DNA from: Petrolisthes cinctipes
Taxonomy: Eukaryota; Arthropoda; Malacostraca; Decapoda; Porcellanidae
NCBI GenBank assembly: GCA_033782935.1
Contig: JAWQEG010000082.1
Coordinates: 1,426,001 to 1,490,000, forward strand
Reading direction: 5' to 3'
DNA length: 64,000 nt
Shown: piece after piece, positions 26,701 to 41,152 of the stretch
How positions within the stretch are numbered: the first letter of the stretch is position 1
How the letters are laid out: each line of letters begins with the position of its first letter
Notes under the pieces: model-generated
The model's database searches: none
What the model was told of the DNA's origin: nothing
The model's input: the letters and a program-made list of their open reading frames with translations, nothing else
Translations under genes and position numbers: made by a program

Positions 26701-28991
26701 GAAAATCGATATTTTAGATGCCCAAAGTCAATATGTGCATGTATCTTCTGTACCTGTTTATATCTCAAATTCAGGCTCAAAACACCCGAAAATTTAATAT
26801 TTTGGGGTCCCAGAAGCAATCTGTACATGCCTACACATTGCTAGAATATTTTCAAAATATAGGCTAAAAACATGCTAAAAATCGACATTTTAGGTGCCAA
26901 AAAATCGATATCTCAAATTCAGTCCCAAAACACCCTAAAATTCGATATTTAGAGGTCCCAGAAGGTATCTGTACATGTCTACTCCGTGTTAGAGTATTTT
27001 CAAAATACAGGCCAAAAACATACTGAAAATCGATCTTTTAGGTGCCCAAAAGTCGATATGTGCATGCATCTTCTGTACCCGTTTATATCTCAAATTCTGG
27101 CCCTAAACACCCGAAAATTCGATATTTTGGGGTCCCAGAAGCGATCTGTACATGCCTACTCCGTGTTAGAGTATTTTCAAAATTCAGGCCCAAAACATGC
27201 TGAAAATCGATCTTTTAGGTGCACAAAAGTCGATATGTGCATGCATCTTCAGTACCCGTTTATATCTCAAATTCAGGCTCAAAACACCCGAAAATTCGAT
27301 ATTTTCGGGTCCCAGAAGCGATCTGTACATGCCTACTCAATGCTAGAATATTTTCAAAATATAGGCTAAAAACATGCTAAAAATCGATCTTTTAGGTGCC
27401 AAAAAGTCGATATCTCAAATTCAGTCCCAAAACACCCGAAAATTCGATATTTAGGGGTCCCAGAAGCGATCTGTACATGCCTACTCCGTTTTAGAGTATT
27501 TTAAAAATACATGCTCAAAACATATTGAAAATCGATCTTTTAGGTGCACAAAAGTCGATATGTGCATGCATCTTCAGTACCCGTTTATATCTCAAATTCA
27601 GGCTCAAAACACCCGAAAATTCAATATTTTGGGGTCCCAGAAGCAATGTGTACATGCCTACTCAGTGTTAGAGTATTTTCAAAATACAGGCCCAAAACAT
27701 GCTGAAAATCGATATTTTAGATGCCCAAAGTCAATATGTGCATGTATCTTCTGTACCCGTTTATATCTCAAATTCAGGCTCAAAACACCCGAAAATTTAA
27801 TATTTTGGGGTCCCAGAAGCAATCTGTACATGCCTACACATTGCTAGAATATTTTCAAAATATAGGCTAAAAACATGCTAAAAATCGACATTTTAGGTGC
27901 CAAAAAATCGATATCTCAAATTCAGTCCCAAAACACCCTAAAATTCGATATTTAGAGGTCCCAGAAGGTATCTGTACATGTCTACTCCGTGTTAGAGTAT
28001 TTTCAAAATACAGGCCAAAAACATACTGAAAATCGATCTTTTAGGTGCCCAAAAGTCGATATGTGCATGCATCTTCTGTACCCGTTTATATCTCAAATTC
28101 TGGCCCTAAACACCCGAAAATTCGATATTTTGGGGTCCCAGAAGCGATCTGTACATGCCTACTCCGTGTTAGAGTATTTTCAAAATTCAGGCCCAAAACA
28201 TGCTGAAAATCGATCTTTTAGGTGCACAAAAGTCGATATGTGCATGCATCTTCAGTACCCGTTTATATCTCAAATTCAGGCTCAAAACACCCGAAAATTC
28301 GATATTTTCGGGTCCCAGAAGCGATCTGTACATGCCTACTCAATGCTAGAATATTTTCAAAATATAGGCTAAAAACATGCTAAAAATCGATCTTTTAGGT
28401 GCCAAAAAGTCGATATCTCAAATTCAGTCCCAAAACACCCGAAAATTCGATATTTAGGGGTCCCAGAAGCGATCTGTACATGCCTACTCCGTTTTAGAGT
28501 ATTTTAAAAATACATGCTCAAAACATATTGAAAATCGATCTTTTAGGTGCACAAAAGTCGATATGTGCATGCATCTTCAGTACCCGTTTATATCTCAAAT
28601 TCAGGCTCAAAACACCCGAAAATTCAATATTTTGGGGTCCCAGAAGCAATGTGTACATGCCTACTCAGTGTTAGAGTATTTTCAAAATACAGGCCCAAAA
28701 CATGCTGAAAATCGATATTTTAGATGCCCAAAGTCAATATGTGCATGTATCTTCTGTACCCGTTTATATCTCAAATTCAGGCTCAAAACACCCGAAAATT
28801 CAATATTTTGGGGTCCCAGAAGCAATCTGTACATGCCTACACAGTGCTAGAATATTTTCAAAATATAGGCTAAAAACATGCTAAAAATCGACATTTTAGG
28901 TGCCAAAAAATCGATATCTCAAATTCAGTCCCAAAACACCCGAAAATTCGATATTTAGAGGTCCCAGAAGGTATCTGTACATGCCTACTCC
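23720..28991 (+). repeat. Third, shortened copy of the 5.6-kb block
   Basis: Units from 24219 onward match copy II at +4315 (19904 to 24219, 20561 to 24876). The offset becomes 4317 after a private 2-bp insertion (GTGTTATAGAG near 25848). Units of copy II before 19357, including the 15-bp-short unit, are absent, so this copy starts later in the block. The end includes the extra 1003-bp duplication described separately. Confidence 0.82.
26986..28991 (+). repeat. 1003-bp tandem duplication
   Basis: The segment 26986-27988 is followed by a near-copy at 27989-28991. Both contain the chimeric unit with TTCGGGTCCC, the CTCAATGCTAG junction and a TCCGTTTTAGAG unit start. In copies I and II the segment occurs once (17042 and 22669). 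The first copy ends with the variant CTACACATTGCTAG and the second with CTACACAGTGCTAG, which identifies the exchange as mixed rather than perfect. Confidence 0.83.
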
Positions 28992-29482
28992 GTGTTAGAG
29001 TATTTTCAAAATACAGGCCAAAAACATACTGAAAATTGATCTTTTAGGTGCCCAAAAGTCGATATGTGCATGCATCTTCTGTACCCGTTTATATCTCAAA
29101 TTCTGGCCCTAAACACCCGAAAATTCGATATTTTGGGGTCCCAGAAGCGATCTGTACATGCCTACTCCGTGTTAGAGTATTTTCAAAATTCAGGCCCAAA
29201 ACATGCTGAAAATCGATATTTCTGGTGCCCAAAGTCAATATGTGCATGTATCTTCTGTACCCGTTTATATCTCAAATTCAGGCTCAAAACACCCGAAAAT
29301 TCAATATTTTGGGGTCCCAGAAGCAATCTGTACAGTGCTAGAATATTTTCAAAATATAGGCTAAAAACATGCTAAAAATCGATCTTTTAGGTGCCAAAAA
29401 GTCGATATCTCAAATTCAGTCCCAAAACACCCGAAAATTCGATATTTATGGGTCCCAGAAGCGATCTGTAGATGCCTACTCC

Positions 29483-32400
29483 GTGTTAGAGTATTTTCAA
29501 AATACATGCTCAAAACATACTGAAAATCGATCTTTTAGGTGCACAAAAGTCGATATGTGCATGCATCTTCAGTACCCGTTTATATCTCAAATTCAGGCTC
29601 AAAACACCCGAAAATTCAATATTTTGGGGTCCCAGAAGCAATCTGTACATGCCTACTCAGTGTTAGAGCATTTTCAAAATACAGGCCCAAAACATGCTGA
29701 AAATCGACATTTTAGATGCCCAAAGTCAATATGTGCATGTATCTTCTGTACCCGTTTATATCTCAAATTCAGGCTCAAAACACCCGAAAATTCAATATTT
29801 TGGGGTCCCAGAAGCAATCTGTACATGCCTACACAGTGCTAGAATATTTTCAAAATATAGGCTAAAAACATGCTGAAAATCGATATTTTAGGTGCCAAAA
29901 AATCGATATCTCAAATTCAGTCCCAAAACACCCGAAAATTCGATATTTAGAGGTCCCAGAAGGTATCTGTACATGCCTACTCCGTGTTAGAGTATTTTCA
30001 AAATACAGGCCAAAAACATACTGAAAATCGATCTTTTAGGTGCCCAAAAGTCGATATGTGCATGCATCTTCTGTACCCGTTTATATCTCAAATTCTGGCC
30101 CTAAACACCCTAAAATTCGATATTTTGGGGTCCCAGAAGCGATCTGTACATGCCTACTCCGTGTTAGAGTATTTTCAAAATTCAGGCCCAAAACATGCTG
30201 AAAATAGATATTTTTGGTGCCCAAAGTCAATATGTGCATGTATCTTCTGTACCCGTTTATATCTCAAATTCAGGCTCAAAACACCCGAAAATTCAATATT
30301 TTGGGGTCCCAGAAGCAATCTGTACATGCCTACTCAGTGCTAGAATATTTTCAAAATATAGGCTAAAAACATGCTAAAAATCGATCTTTTAGGTGCCAAA
30401 AAGTCGATATCTCAAATTCAGTCCCAAAATACCCGAAAATTCGATATTTAGGGGTCCCAGAAGCGATCTGTACATGCCTACTCCGTGTTAGAGTATTTTC
30501 AAAATACATGCTCAAAACATATTGAAAATCGATCTTTTAGGTGCACAAAAGTCGATATGTGCATGCATCTTCAGTACCCGTTTATATCTCAAATTCAGGC
30601 TCAAAACACCCGAAAATTCAATATTTTGGGGTCCCAGAAGCAATCTGTACATGCCTACTCAGTGTTAGAGTATTTTCAAAATACAGGCCCAAAACATGCT
30701 GAAAATCGATATTTTAGATGCCCAAAGTCAATATGAGCATGTATTTTCTGTACCCGTTTATATCTCAAATTCAGGCTCAAAACACCCGAAAATTCAATAT
30801 TTTGGGGTCCCAGAAGCAATCTGTACATGCCTACACAGTGCTAGAATATTTTCAAAATATAGGCTAAAAACATGCTAAAAATCGACATTTTAGGTGCCAA
30901 AAAATCGATATCTCAAATTCAGTCCCAAAACAGCCGAAAATTCGATATTTAGAGGTCCCAGAAGGTATCTGTACATGCCTACTCCGTGTTAGAGTATTTT
31001 CAAAATACAGGCTAAAAAACATACTGAAAATCGATCTTTTAGGTGCCCAAAAGTCGATATGTGCATGCATCTTCTGTACCCGTTTATATCTCAAATTCTG
31101 GCCTTAAACACCCTAAAATTCGATATTTTGGGGTCCCAGAAGCGATCTGTAAATGCCTACTCCGTGTTAGAGTTTTTTCAAGATTCAGGCCCAAAACATG
31201 CTGAAAATCGATATTTTTGGTGCCCAAAGTCAATATGTGCATGTATCTTCTGTACCCGTTTATATCTCAAATTCAGGCTCAAAACAACCGAAAATTCAAT
31301 ATTTTGGGGTCCCAGAAGCAATCTGTACATACCTACTCAATGCTAGAATATTTTCAAAATATAGGCTAAAAACATGCTAAAAATCGATCTTTTAGGTGCC
31401 AAAAAGTCGATATCTCAAATTCAGTCACAAAACACCCGAAAATTCGATATTTAGGGGTCCCAGAAGCGATCTGTACATGCCTACTCCGTGTTAGAGTATT
31501 TTCAAAATACATGCTCAAAACATACTGAAAATCGATCTTTTAGGTGCACAAAAGTCGATATGTGCATGCATCTTCAGTACCCGTTTATATCTCAAATTCA
31601 GGCTCAAAACACCCGAAAATTCAATATTTTGGGGTCCCAGAAGCAATCTGTACATGCCTACTCAGTGTTAGAGTATTTTCAAAATACAGGCCCAAAACAT
31701 GCTGAAAATCGATATTTTAGATGCCCAAAGTCAATATGTGCATGTATCTTCTGTACCCGTTTATATCTCAAATTCAGGCTCAAAACACCCGAAAATTCAA
31801 TATTTTGGGGTCCCAGAAGCAATCTGTACATGCCTACACAGTGCTAGAATATTTTCAAAATATAGGCTAAAAACATGCTGAAAATCGATATTTTAGGTGC
31901 CAAAAAATCGATATCTCAAATTCAGTCCCAAAACACCCGAAAATTCGATATTTAGAGGTCCCAGAAGGTATCTGTACATGCCTACTCCGTGTTAGAGTAT
32001 TTTCAAAATACAGGCCAAAAACATACTGAAAATCGATCTTTTAGGTGCCCAAAAGTCGATATGTGCATGCATCTTCTGTACCCGTTTATATCTCAAATTC
32101 TGGCCCTAAACACCCGAAAATTCAATATTTTGGGGTCCCAGAAGCGATCTGTACATGCCTACTCCGTGTTAGAGTATTTTCAAAATTCAGGCCCAAAACA
32201 TGCTGAAAATCGATATTTTTGGTGCCCAAAGTCAATATGTGCATGTATCTTCTTTACCCGTTTATATCTCAAATTCAGGCTCAAAACACCCGAAAATTCA
32301 ATATTTTGGGGTCCCAGAAGCAATCTGTACATGCCTACTCAGTGCTAGAATATTTTCAAAATATAGGCTAAAAACATGCTAAAAATCGATCTTTTAGGTG

Positions 32401-35400
32401 CCAAAAAGTCGATATCTCAAATTCAGTCCCAAAATACCCGAAAATTCGATATTTAGGGGTCCCAGAAGCGATCTGTACATGCCTACTCCGTGTTAGAGTA
32501 TTTTCAAAATACATGCTCAAAACATACTGAAAATCGATCTTTTAGGTGCACAAAAGTCGATATGTGCATGCATCTTCAGTACCCGTTTATATCTCAAATT
32601 CAGGCTCAAAACACCCGAAAATTCAATATTTTGGGGTCCCAGAAGCAATCTGTACATGCCTACTCAGTGTTAGAGTATTTTCAAAATACAGGCCAAAAAC
32701 ATGCTGAAAATCGATATTTTACATGCCCAAAGTCAATATGAGCATGTATTTTCTGTACCCGTTTATATCTCAAATTCAGGCTCAAAACACCCGAAAATTC
32801 AATATTTTGGGGTCCCAGAAGCAATCTGTACATGCCTACACAGTGCTAGAATATTTTCAAAATATAGGCTAAAAACATGCTAAAAATCGACATTTTAGGT
32901 GCCAAAAAATCGATATTTCAAATTCAGTCCCAAAACACACGAAAATTCGATATTTAGCGGTCCCAAAAGGTATCTGTACATGCCTAATCCGTGTTAGAGT
33001 ATTTTCAAAATACAGGCCAAAAACATACTGAAAATCGATCTTTTAGGTGCCCAAAAGTCGATATGTGCATGCATCTTCTGTACCCGTTTATATCTCAAAT
33101 TCTGGCCTTAAACACCCTAAAATTCGATATTTTGGGGTCCCAGAAGCGATCTGTACATGCCTACTCCGTGTTAGAGTTTTTTTAAGATTCAGGCCCAAAA
33201 CATGCTGAAAATCGATATTTTTGGTGCCCAAAGTCAATATGTGCATGTATCTTCTGTACCCGTTTATATCTCAAATTCAGGCTCAAAACAACCGAAAATT
33301 CAATATTTTGGGGTCCCAGAAGCAATCTGTACATGCCTACTCAATGCTAGAATATTTTCAAAATATAGGCTAAAAACATGCTAAAAATCGACATTTTAGG
33401 TGCCAAAAAGTCGATATCTCAAATTCAGTCCCAAAACACCCGAAAATTCGATATTTAGGGGTCCCAGAAGCGATCTGTACATGCCTACTCCGTGTTAGAG
33501 TATTTTCAAAATACATGCTCAAAACATACTGAAAATCGATCTTTTAGGTGCACAAAAGTCGATATGTGCATGCATCTTCAGTACCCGTTTATATCTCAAA
33601 TTCTGGCTCAAAACACCCGAAAATTCAATATTTTGGGGTCCCAGAAGCAATCTGTACATGCCTACTCAGTGTTAGAGTATTTTCAAAATACAGGCCCAAA
33701 ACATGCTGAAAATCGATATTTTAGATGCCCAAAGTCAATATGTGCATGTATCTTCTGTACCCGTTTATATCTCAAATTCAGGCTCAAAACACCCGAAAAT
33801 TCAATATTTTGGGGTCCCAGAAGCAATCTGTACATGCCTACACAGTGCTAGAATATTTTCAAAATATAGGCTAAAAACATGATGAAAATCGATATTTTAG
33901 GTGCCAAAAAATCGATATCTCAAATTCAGTCCCAAAACACCCGAAAGTTCGATATTTAGAGGTCCCAGAAGGTATCTGTACATGCCTACTCCGTGTTAGA
34001 GTATTTTCAAAATACAGGCCAAAAACATACTGAAAATCGATCTTTTAGGTGCCCAAAAGTCGATATGTGCATGAATCTTCTGTACCCGTTTATATCTCAA
34101 ATTCTGGCTCTAAACACCCGAAAATTCGATATTTTGGGGTCCCAGAAGCGATCTGTACATGCCTACTCCGTGTTAGAGTATTTTCAAAATTCAGGCCCAA
34201 AACATGCTGAAAATCGATATTTTTGGTGCCCAAAGTCAATATGTGCATGTATCTTCTGTACCCGTTTATATCTCAAATTCAGGCTCAAAACACCCGAAAA
34301 TTCAATATTATGGGGTCCCTGAAGCAATCTGTACATGCCTACTCAGTGCTAGAATATTTTCAAAATATAGGCTAAAAACATGCTAAAAATCGATCTTTTA
34401 GGTGCCAAAAAGTCGATATCTCAAATTCAGTCCCAAAATACCCGAAAATTCGATATTTAGGGGTCCCAGAAGCGATCTGTACATGCCTACTCCGTGTTAG
34501 AGTATTTTCAAAATACATGCTCAAAACATACTGAAAATCGATCTTTTAGGTGCACAAAAGTCGATATGTGCATGCATCTTCAGTACCCGTTTATATCTCA
34601 AATTCAGGCTCAAAACACCCGAAAATTCAATATTTTGGGGTCCCAGAAGCAATCTGTACATGCCTACTCAGTGTTAGAGTATTTTCAAAATACAGGCCCA
34701 AAACATGCTGAAAATCGATATTTTAGATGCCCAAAGTCAATACGAGCATGTATTTTATGTACCCGTTTATATCTCAAATTCAGGCTCAAAACACCCGAAA
34801 ATTCAATATTTTGGGGTCCCAGAAGCAATCTGTACATTCCTACACAGTGCTAGAATATTTTCAAAATATAGGCTAAAAACATGCTAAAAATCGACATTTT
34901 AGGTTCCAAAAAATCGATATCTCAAATTCAGTCCCAAAACACCCGAAAATTCGATATTTAGAGGTCCCATAAGGTATCTGTACATGCCTACTCCGTGTTA
35001 GAGTATTTTCAAAATGCAGGCCAAAAACATACTGAAAATCGATCTTTTAGGTGCCCAAAAGTCGATATGTGCATGCATCTTCTGTACCCGTTTATATCTC
35101 AAATTCTGGCCCTAAACACCCTAAAATTCGATATTTTGGGGTCCCAGAAGCGATCTGTACATGCCTACTCCGTGTTAGAGTATTTTCAAGATTCAGTCCC
35201 AAAACATGCTGAAAATCGATATTTTTGGTGCCCAAAGTCAATATGTGCATGTATCTTCTGTACCCGTTTATATCTCAAATTCAGGCTCAAAACACCCGAA
35301 AATTCAATATTTTGGGATCCCAGAAGCAATCTGTACAGTGCTAGAATATTTTCAAAATATAGGCTAAAAACATGCTAAAAATCGATCTTTTAGGTGCCAA

Positions 35401-35485
35401 AAAGTCGATATCTCAAATTCAGTCCCAAAACACCCAAAAATTCGATATTTAGGGGTCCCAGAAGCGATCTGTACATGCCTACTCC
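29483..35485 (+). repeat. 2004-bp (four-HOR) organised stretch
   Basis: Unit starts 29483, 29984, 30485, about 30986, 31488, 31989, 32490, 32991, 33492, 33993, 34494 and 34995. Variant types repeat every fourth unit: the CTCAATGCTAG B ending with ACAACCGAAAATTC occurs near 31290 and 33294 (2004 apart), and the ATGAGCATGTATTTTC or ACGAGCATG form occurs near 30733, 32738 and 34743. The same four-unit order is seen at 10238-13729. No gene in this stretch. Confidence 0.82.
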
Positions 35486-37469
35486 GTGTTAGAGTATTTT
35501 CAAAATACATGCTCAAAAAATACTGAAAATCGATCTTTTAGGTGCACAAAAGTCGATATGTGCATGCATCTTCTGTACCCGTTTATATCTCAAATTCAGG
35601 CTCAAAACACCCGAAAATTCAATATTTTGAGGTCCCAGAAGCAATCTGTACATGCCTACTCAGTGTTAGAGTATTTTCAAAATACAGGCCCAAAACATGC
35701 TGAAAATCGATATTTTAGATGCCCAAAGTCAATATGTGCATGTATCTTCTGTACCCGTTTATATCTCAAATTCAGGCTCAAAACACCCGAAAATTCAATA
35801 TTTTGGGGTCCCACAAGCAATCTGTACATGCCTACACAGTGCTAGAATATTTTCAAAATATAGGCTAAAAACATGCTAAAAATCGACATTTTAGGTGCCA
35901 AAAAATCGATATCTCAAAATCAGTCCCAAAACACCCGAAAATTCGATAATTAGAGGTCCCAGAAGGTATCTGTACATGCCTACTCCGTGCTAGAGTATTT
36001 TCAAAATACAGGCCAAAAACATACTGAAAATCGATCTTTTAGGTGCCCAAAAGTCGATATGTGCATGCATCTTCTGTACCCGTTTATATCTCAAATTCTG
36101 GCCCTAAACACCCGAAAATTCGATATTTTGGGGTCCCAGAAGCGATCTGTACATGCCTACTCCGTGTTAGAGTATTTTCATAATTCAGGCCCAAAACATG
36201 CTGAAAATCGATATTTTTGGTGCCCAAAGTCAATATGTGCATGTATCTTCTGTATTCGTTTATATCTCAAATTCAGGCTCAAAACACCCGAAAATTCAAT
36301 ATTTTGGGGTCCCAGAAGCAATCAGTACAGTGCTAGAATATTTTCAAAATATAGGCTAAAAACATGCTAAAAATCGATCTTTTATTTGCCAAAAAGTCGA
36401 TATCTCAAATTCAGTCCCAAAACACCCGAAAATTCGATATTTAGGGGTCCCAGAAGCGATCTGTACATGCCTACTCCGTGTTAGAGTATTTTCAAAATAC
36501 ATGCTCAAAACATACTGAAAATCGATCTTTTAGGTGCACAAAAGTCGATATGTGCATGCATCTTCAGTACCCGTTTATATCTCAAATTCAGGCTCAAAAC
36601 ACCCGAAAATTCAATATTTTGGGGTCCCAGAAGCAATATGTACATGCCTACTCCGTGTTAGAGTATTTTCAAAATACAGGCCCAAAACATTCTGAAAATC
36701 GATATTTTAGATGCCCAAAGTCAATATGTGCATGTATCTTCTGTACCCGTTTATATCTCAAATTCAGGCTCAAAACACCCGAAAATTCAATATTTTGGGG
36801 TCCCAGAAGCAATCTGTACATGCCTACACAGTGCTAGAATATTTTCAAAATATAGGCTAAAAACATGCTAAAAATCGACATTTTAGGTGCCAAAAAATCG
36901 ATATCTCAAATTCAGTCCCAAAACACCCGAAAATTCGATATTTAGAGGTCCCAGAAGGTATCTGTACATGCCTACTCCGTGTTAGAGTATTTTCAAAATA
37001 CAGGCCAAAAACATAGTGAAAATCGATATTTTAGGTGCCCAAAAGTCGATATGTGCATGCATCTTCTGTACCCGTTTATATCTCAAATTCTGGCCCTAAA
37101 CACCCGAAAATTCGATATTTTGGGGTCCCAGAAGCGATCTGTACATGCCTACTCCGTGTTAGAGTATTTTCAAAATTCAGGCCCAAAACATGCTGAAAAT
37201 CGATATTTTTGGTGCCCAAAGTCAATATGTGCATGTATCTTCTGTACCCGTTTATATCTCAAATTCAGGCTCAAAACACCCGAAAATTCAATATTTTGGG
37301 GTCCCAGAAGCAATCTGTACAGTGCTAGAATATTTTCAAAATATAGGCTAAAAACATGCTAAAAATCGATCTTTTAGGTGCCAAAAAGTCGATATCTCAA
37401 ATTCAGTCCCAAAACACCCGAACATTCGATATTTAGGGGTCCCAGAAGCGATCTGTACATGCCTACTCC
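35486..37469 (+). repeat. Two 992-bp HOR pairs (501+491)
   Basis: Unit starts 35486, 35987, 36478 and 36979, leading to 37470. Each pair is an A2-type 501-bp unit followed by an A1-type unit carrying the 10-bp deletion in B (CTGTACAGTGC near 37318, and CAGTACAGTGC near 36323). This stretch has more scattered single-base changes than its neighbours, for example GTATTCG near 36253 and TTTATTTGCC near 36381. Confidence 0.8.
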
Positions 37470-40400
37470 GTGTTAGAGTATTTTCAAAATACATGCTCAA
37501 AACATACTGAAAATCGATCTTTTAGGTGCGCAAAAGTCGATATGTGCATGCATCTTCAGTACCCGTTTATATCTCAAATTCAGGCTGAAAACACCCGAAA
37601 ATTCGATATTTTGGGGTCCCAGAAGCGATCTGTACATGCCTACTCCGTGTTAGAGTATTTTCAAAATTCAGGCCCAAAACATGCTGAAAATCGATATTTT
37701 TGGTGCCCAAAGTCAATATGTGCATGCATCTTCAGTACCCGTTTATATCTCAAATTCAGGCTCAAAACACCCGAAAATTCAATATTTTGGGGTCCCAGAA
37801 GCAATCTGTACAAGCCTACTCAGTGTTAGAGTATTTTCAAAATACAGGCCCAAAACATGCTGAAAATCGATATTTTAGATGCCCAAAGTCAATATGTGCA
37901 TGTATCTTCTGTACCCGTTTATATCTCAAATTCAGGCTCAAAACACCCGAAAATTCAATATTTTGGGGTCCCAGAAGCAATCTGTACATGCCTACACAGT
38001 GCTAGAATAATTTCAAAATATAGGCTAAAAACATGCTAAAAATCGATCTTTTAGGTGCCAAAAAGTCGATATCTCAAATTCAGTCCCAAAACACCCGAAA
38101 ATTCGATATTTAGGGGTCCCAGAAGCGATCTGTACATGCCTACTCCGTGTTAGAGTATTTTCAAAATACATGCTCAAAACATACTGAAAATCGATCTTTT
38201 AGGTGCACAAAAGTCGATATGTGCATGCATCCTCAGTACCCGTTTATATCTCAAATTCAGGCTCAAAACACCCGAAAATTCGATATTTTGGGGTCCCAGA
38301 AGCGATCTGTACATGCCTACTCCGTGTTAGAATATTTTCAAAATTCAGGCCCAAAACATGCTGAAAATCGATATTTTTGGTGCCCAAAGTCAATATGTGC
38401 ATGTATCTTCTGTACCCGTTTATATCTCAAATTCAGGCTCAAAACACCCGAAAATTCAATATTTTGGGGTCCCAGAAGCAATCTGTACATGCCTACACAG
38501 TGCTAGAATATTTTCAAAATATAGGCTAAAAACATGCTGAAAATCGATATTATAGGTGCCAAAAAATCGATATCTCAAATTCAGTCCCAAAACACCCGAA
38601 AATACGATATTTAGGGGTCCCAGAAGCGATCTGTACATGCCTACTCCGTGTTAGAGTATTTTCAAAATACATGCTCAAAACATACTGAAAATCGATCTTT
38701 TAGGTGCACAAAAGTCGATATGTGCATGCATCTTCAGTACCCGTTTATATCTCAAATTCAGGCTCAAAACACCCGAAAATTCAATATTTTGGGGTCCCAG
38801 AAGCAATGTGTACATGCCTACTCAGTGTTAGAGTATTTTCAAAATACAGGCCCAAAACATGCTGAAAATCGATATTTTAGATGCCCAAAGTCAATATGTG
38901 CATGTATCTTCTGTACCCGTTTATATCTCAAATTCAGGCTCAAAACACCCGAAAATTCAATATTTTGGGGTCCCAGAAGCAATCTGTACATGCCTACACA
39001 GTGCTAGAATATTTTCAAAATATAGGCTAAAAACATGCTAAAAATCGACATTTTAGGTGCCAAAAAATCGATATCTCAAATTCAGTCCCAAAACACCCGA
39101 AAATTCGATATTTAGAGGTCCCAGAAGGTATCTGTACATGCCTACTCCGTGTTAGAGTATTTTCAAAATACAGGCCAAAAACATACTGAAAATCGATCTT
39201 TTAGGTGCCCAAAAGTCGATATGTGCATGCATCTTCTGTACCCGTTTATATCTCAAATTCTGGCCCTAAACAGCCGAAAATTCGATATTTTGGGGTCCCA
39301 GAAGCGATCTGTACATGCCTACTCCGTGTTAGAGTATTTTCAAAATTCAGGCCCAAAACATGCTGAAAATCGATATTTTTGGTGCCCAAAGTCAATATGT
39401 GCATGTATCTTCTGTACCCGTTTATATCTCAAATTCAGGCTCAAAACACCCGAAAATTCAATATTTTGGGGTCCCAGAAGCAATCTGTACATGCCTACCC
39501 AGTGCTAGAATATTTTCAAAATATAGGCTAAAAACATGCTAAAAATCGATCTTTTAGGTGCCAAAAAGTCGATATCTCAAATTCAGTCCCAAAACACCCG
39601 AAAATTCGATATTTAGGGGTCCCAGAAGCGATCTGTACATGCCTACTCCGTGTTAGAGTATTTTCAAAATACATGCTCAAAACATACTGAAGATCGATCT
39701 TTTAGGTGCACAAAAGTCGATATGTGCATGTATCTTCAGTACCCGTTTATATCTCAAATTCAGGCTCAAAACACCCGAGAATTCGATATTTTGGGGTCCC
39801 AGAAGCGATCTGTACATGCCTACTCCGTGTTAGAGTATTTTCAAAATTCAGGCCCAAAACATGCTGAAAATCGATATTTTTGGTGCCCAAAGTCAATATG
39901 TGCATGCATCTTCAGTACCCGTTTATATCTCAAATTCAGGCTCAAAACACCCGAAAATTCAATATTTTGGGGTCCCAGAAGCAATCTGTACAAGCCTACT
40001 CAGTGTTAGAGTATTTTCAAAATACAGGCCCAAAACATGCTGAAAATCGATATTTTAGATGCCCAAAGTCAATATGTGCATGTATCTTCTGTACCCGTTT
40101 ATATCTCAAATTCAGGCTCAAAACACCCGAAAATTCAATATTTTGGGGTCCCAGAAGCAATCTGTACATGCCTACACAGTGCTAGAATAATTTCAAAATA
40201 TAGGCTAAAAACATGCTAAAAATCGATCTTTTAGGTGCCAAAAAGTCGATATCTCAAATTCAGTCCCAAAACACCCGAAAATTCGATATTTAGGGGTCCC
40301 AGAAGCGATCTGTACATGCCTACTCCGTGTTGGAGTATTTTCAAAATACATGCTCAAAACATACTGAAAATCGATCTTTTAGGTGCACAAAAGTCGATAT

Positions 40401-40827
40401 GTGCATGCATCCTCAGTACCCGTTTATATCTCAAATTCAGGCTCAAAACACCCGAAAATTCTATATTTTGGGGTCCCAGAAGCGATCTGTACATGCCTAC
40501 TCCGTGTTAGAGTATTTTCAAAATTCAGGCCCAAAACATGCTGAAAATCGATATTTTTGGTGCCCAAAGTCAATATGTGCATGTATCTTCTGTACCCGTT
40601 TATATCTCAAATTCAGGCTCAAAACACCCGAAAATTCAATATTTTGGGGTCCCAGAAGCAATCTGTACATGCCTACTCAGTACTAGAATATTTTCAAAAT
40701 ATAGGCGAAAAACATGCTAAAAATCGATCTTTTAGGTGCCAAAAAGTCGATATCTCAAATTCAGTCCCAAAACACCCGAAAATACGATATTTAGGGGTCC
40801 CAGAAGCGATCTGTACATGCCTACTCC
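37470..40827 (+). repeat. 2180-bp block with 677-bp A-B-B-C units, partly duplicated
   Basis: At 37470 an A monomer is followed by two B monomers and a C (677 bp), then 501-bp units at 38147, 38648 and 39149. The 677-bp unit recurs at 39650 (offset 2180), with its following unit at 40327. Shared markers are GTACAAGCCTACTC (37810 and 39990), AGAATAATTTC (38004 and 40184) and CATCCTCAGTACCC (38228 and 40408). The match fades after about 40670. Confidence 0.83.
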
Positions 40828-41152
40828 GTGTTAGAGTATTTTCAAAATACATGCTCAAAACATACTGAAAATCGATCTTTTAGGTGCACAAAAGTCGATA
40901 TGTGCATGCATCCTCAGTACCCGTTTATATCTCAAATTCAGGCTCAAAACACCCGAAAATTCAATATTTTGGGGTCCCAGAAGCAATCTGTACATGCCTA
41001 CTCAGTACTAGAATATTTTCAAAATATAGGCGAAAAACATGGTAAAAATCGATCTTTTAGGTGCCAAAAAGTCGATATCTCAAATTCAGTCCCAAAACAC
41101 CCGAAAATACGATATTTAGGGGTCCCAGAAGCGATCTGTACATGCCTACTCC

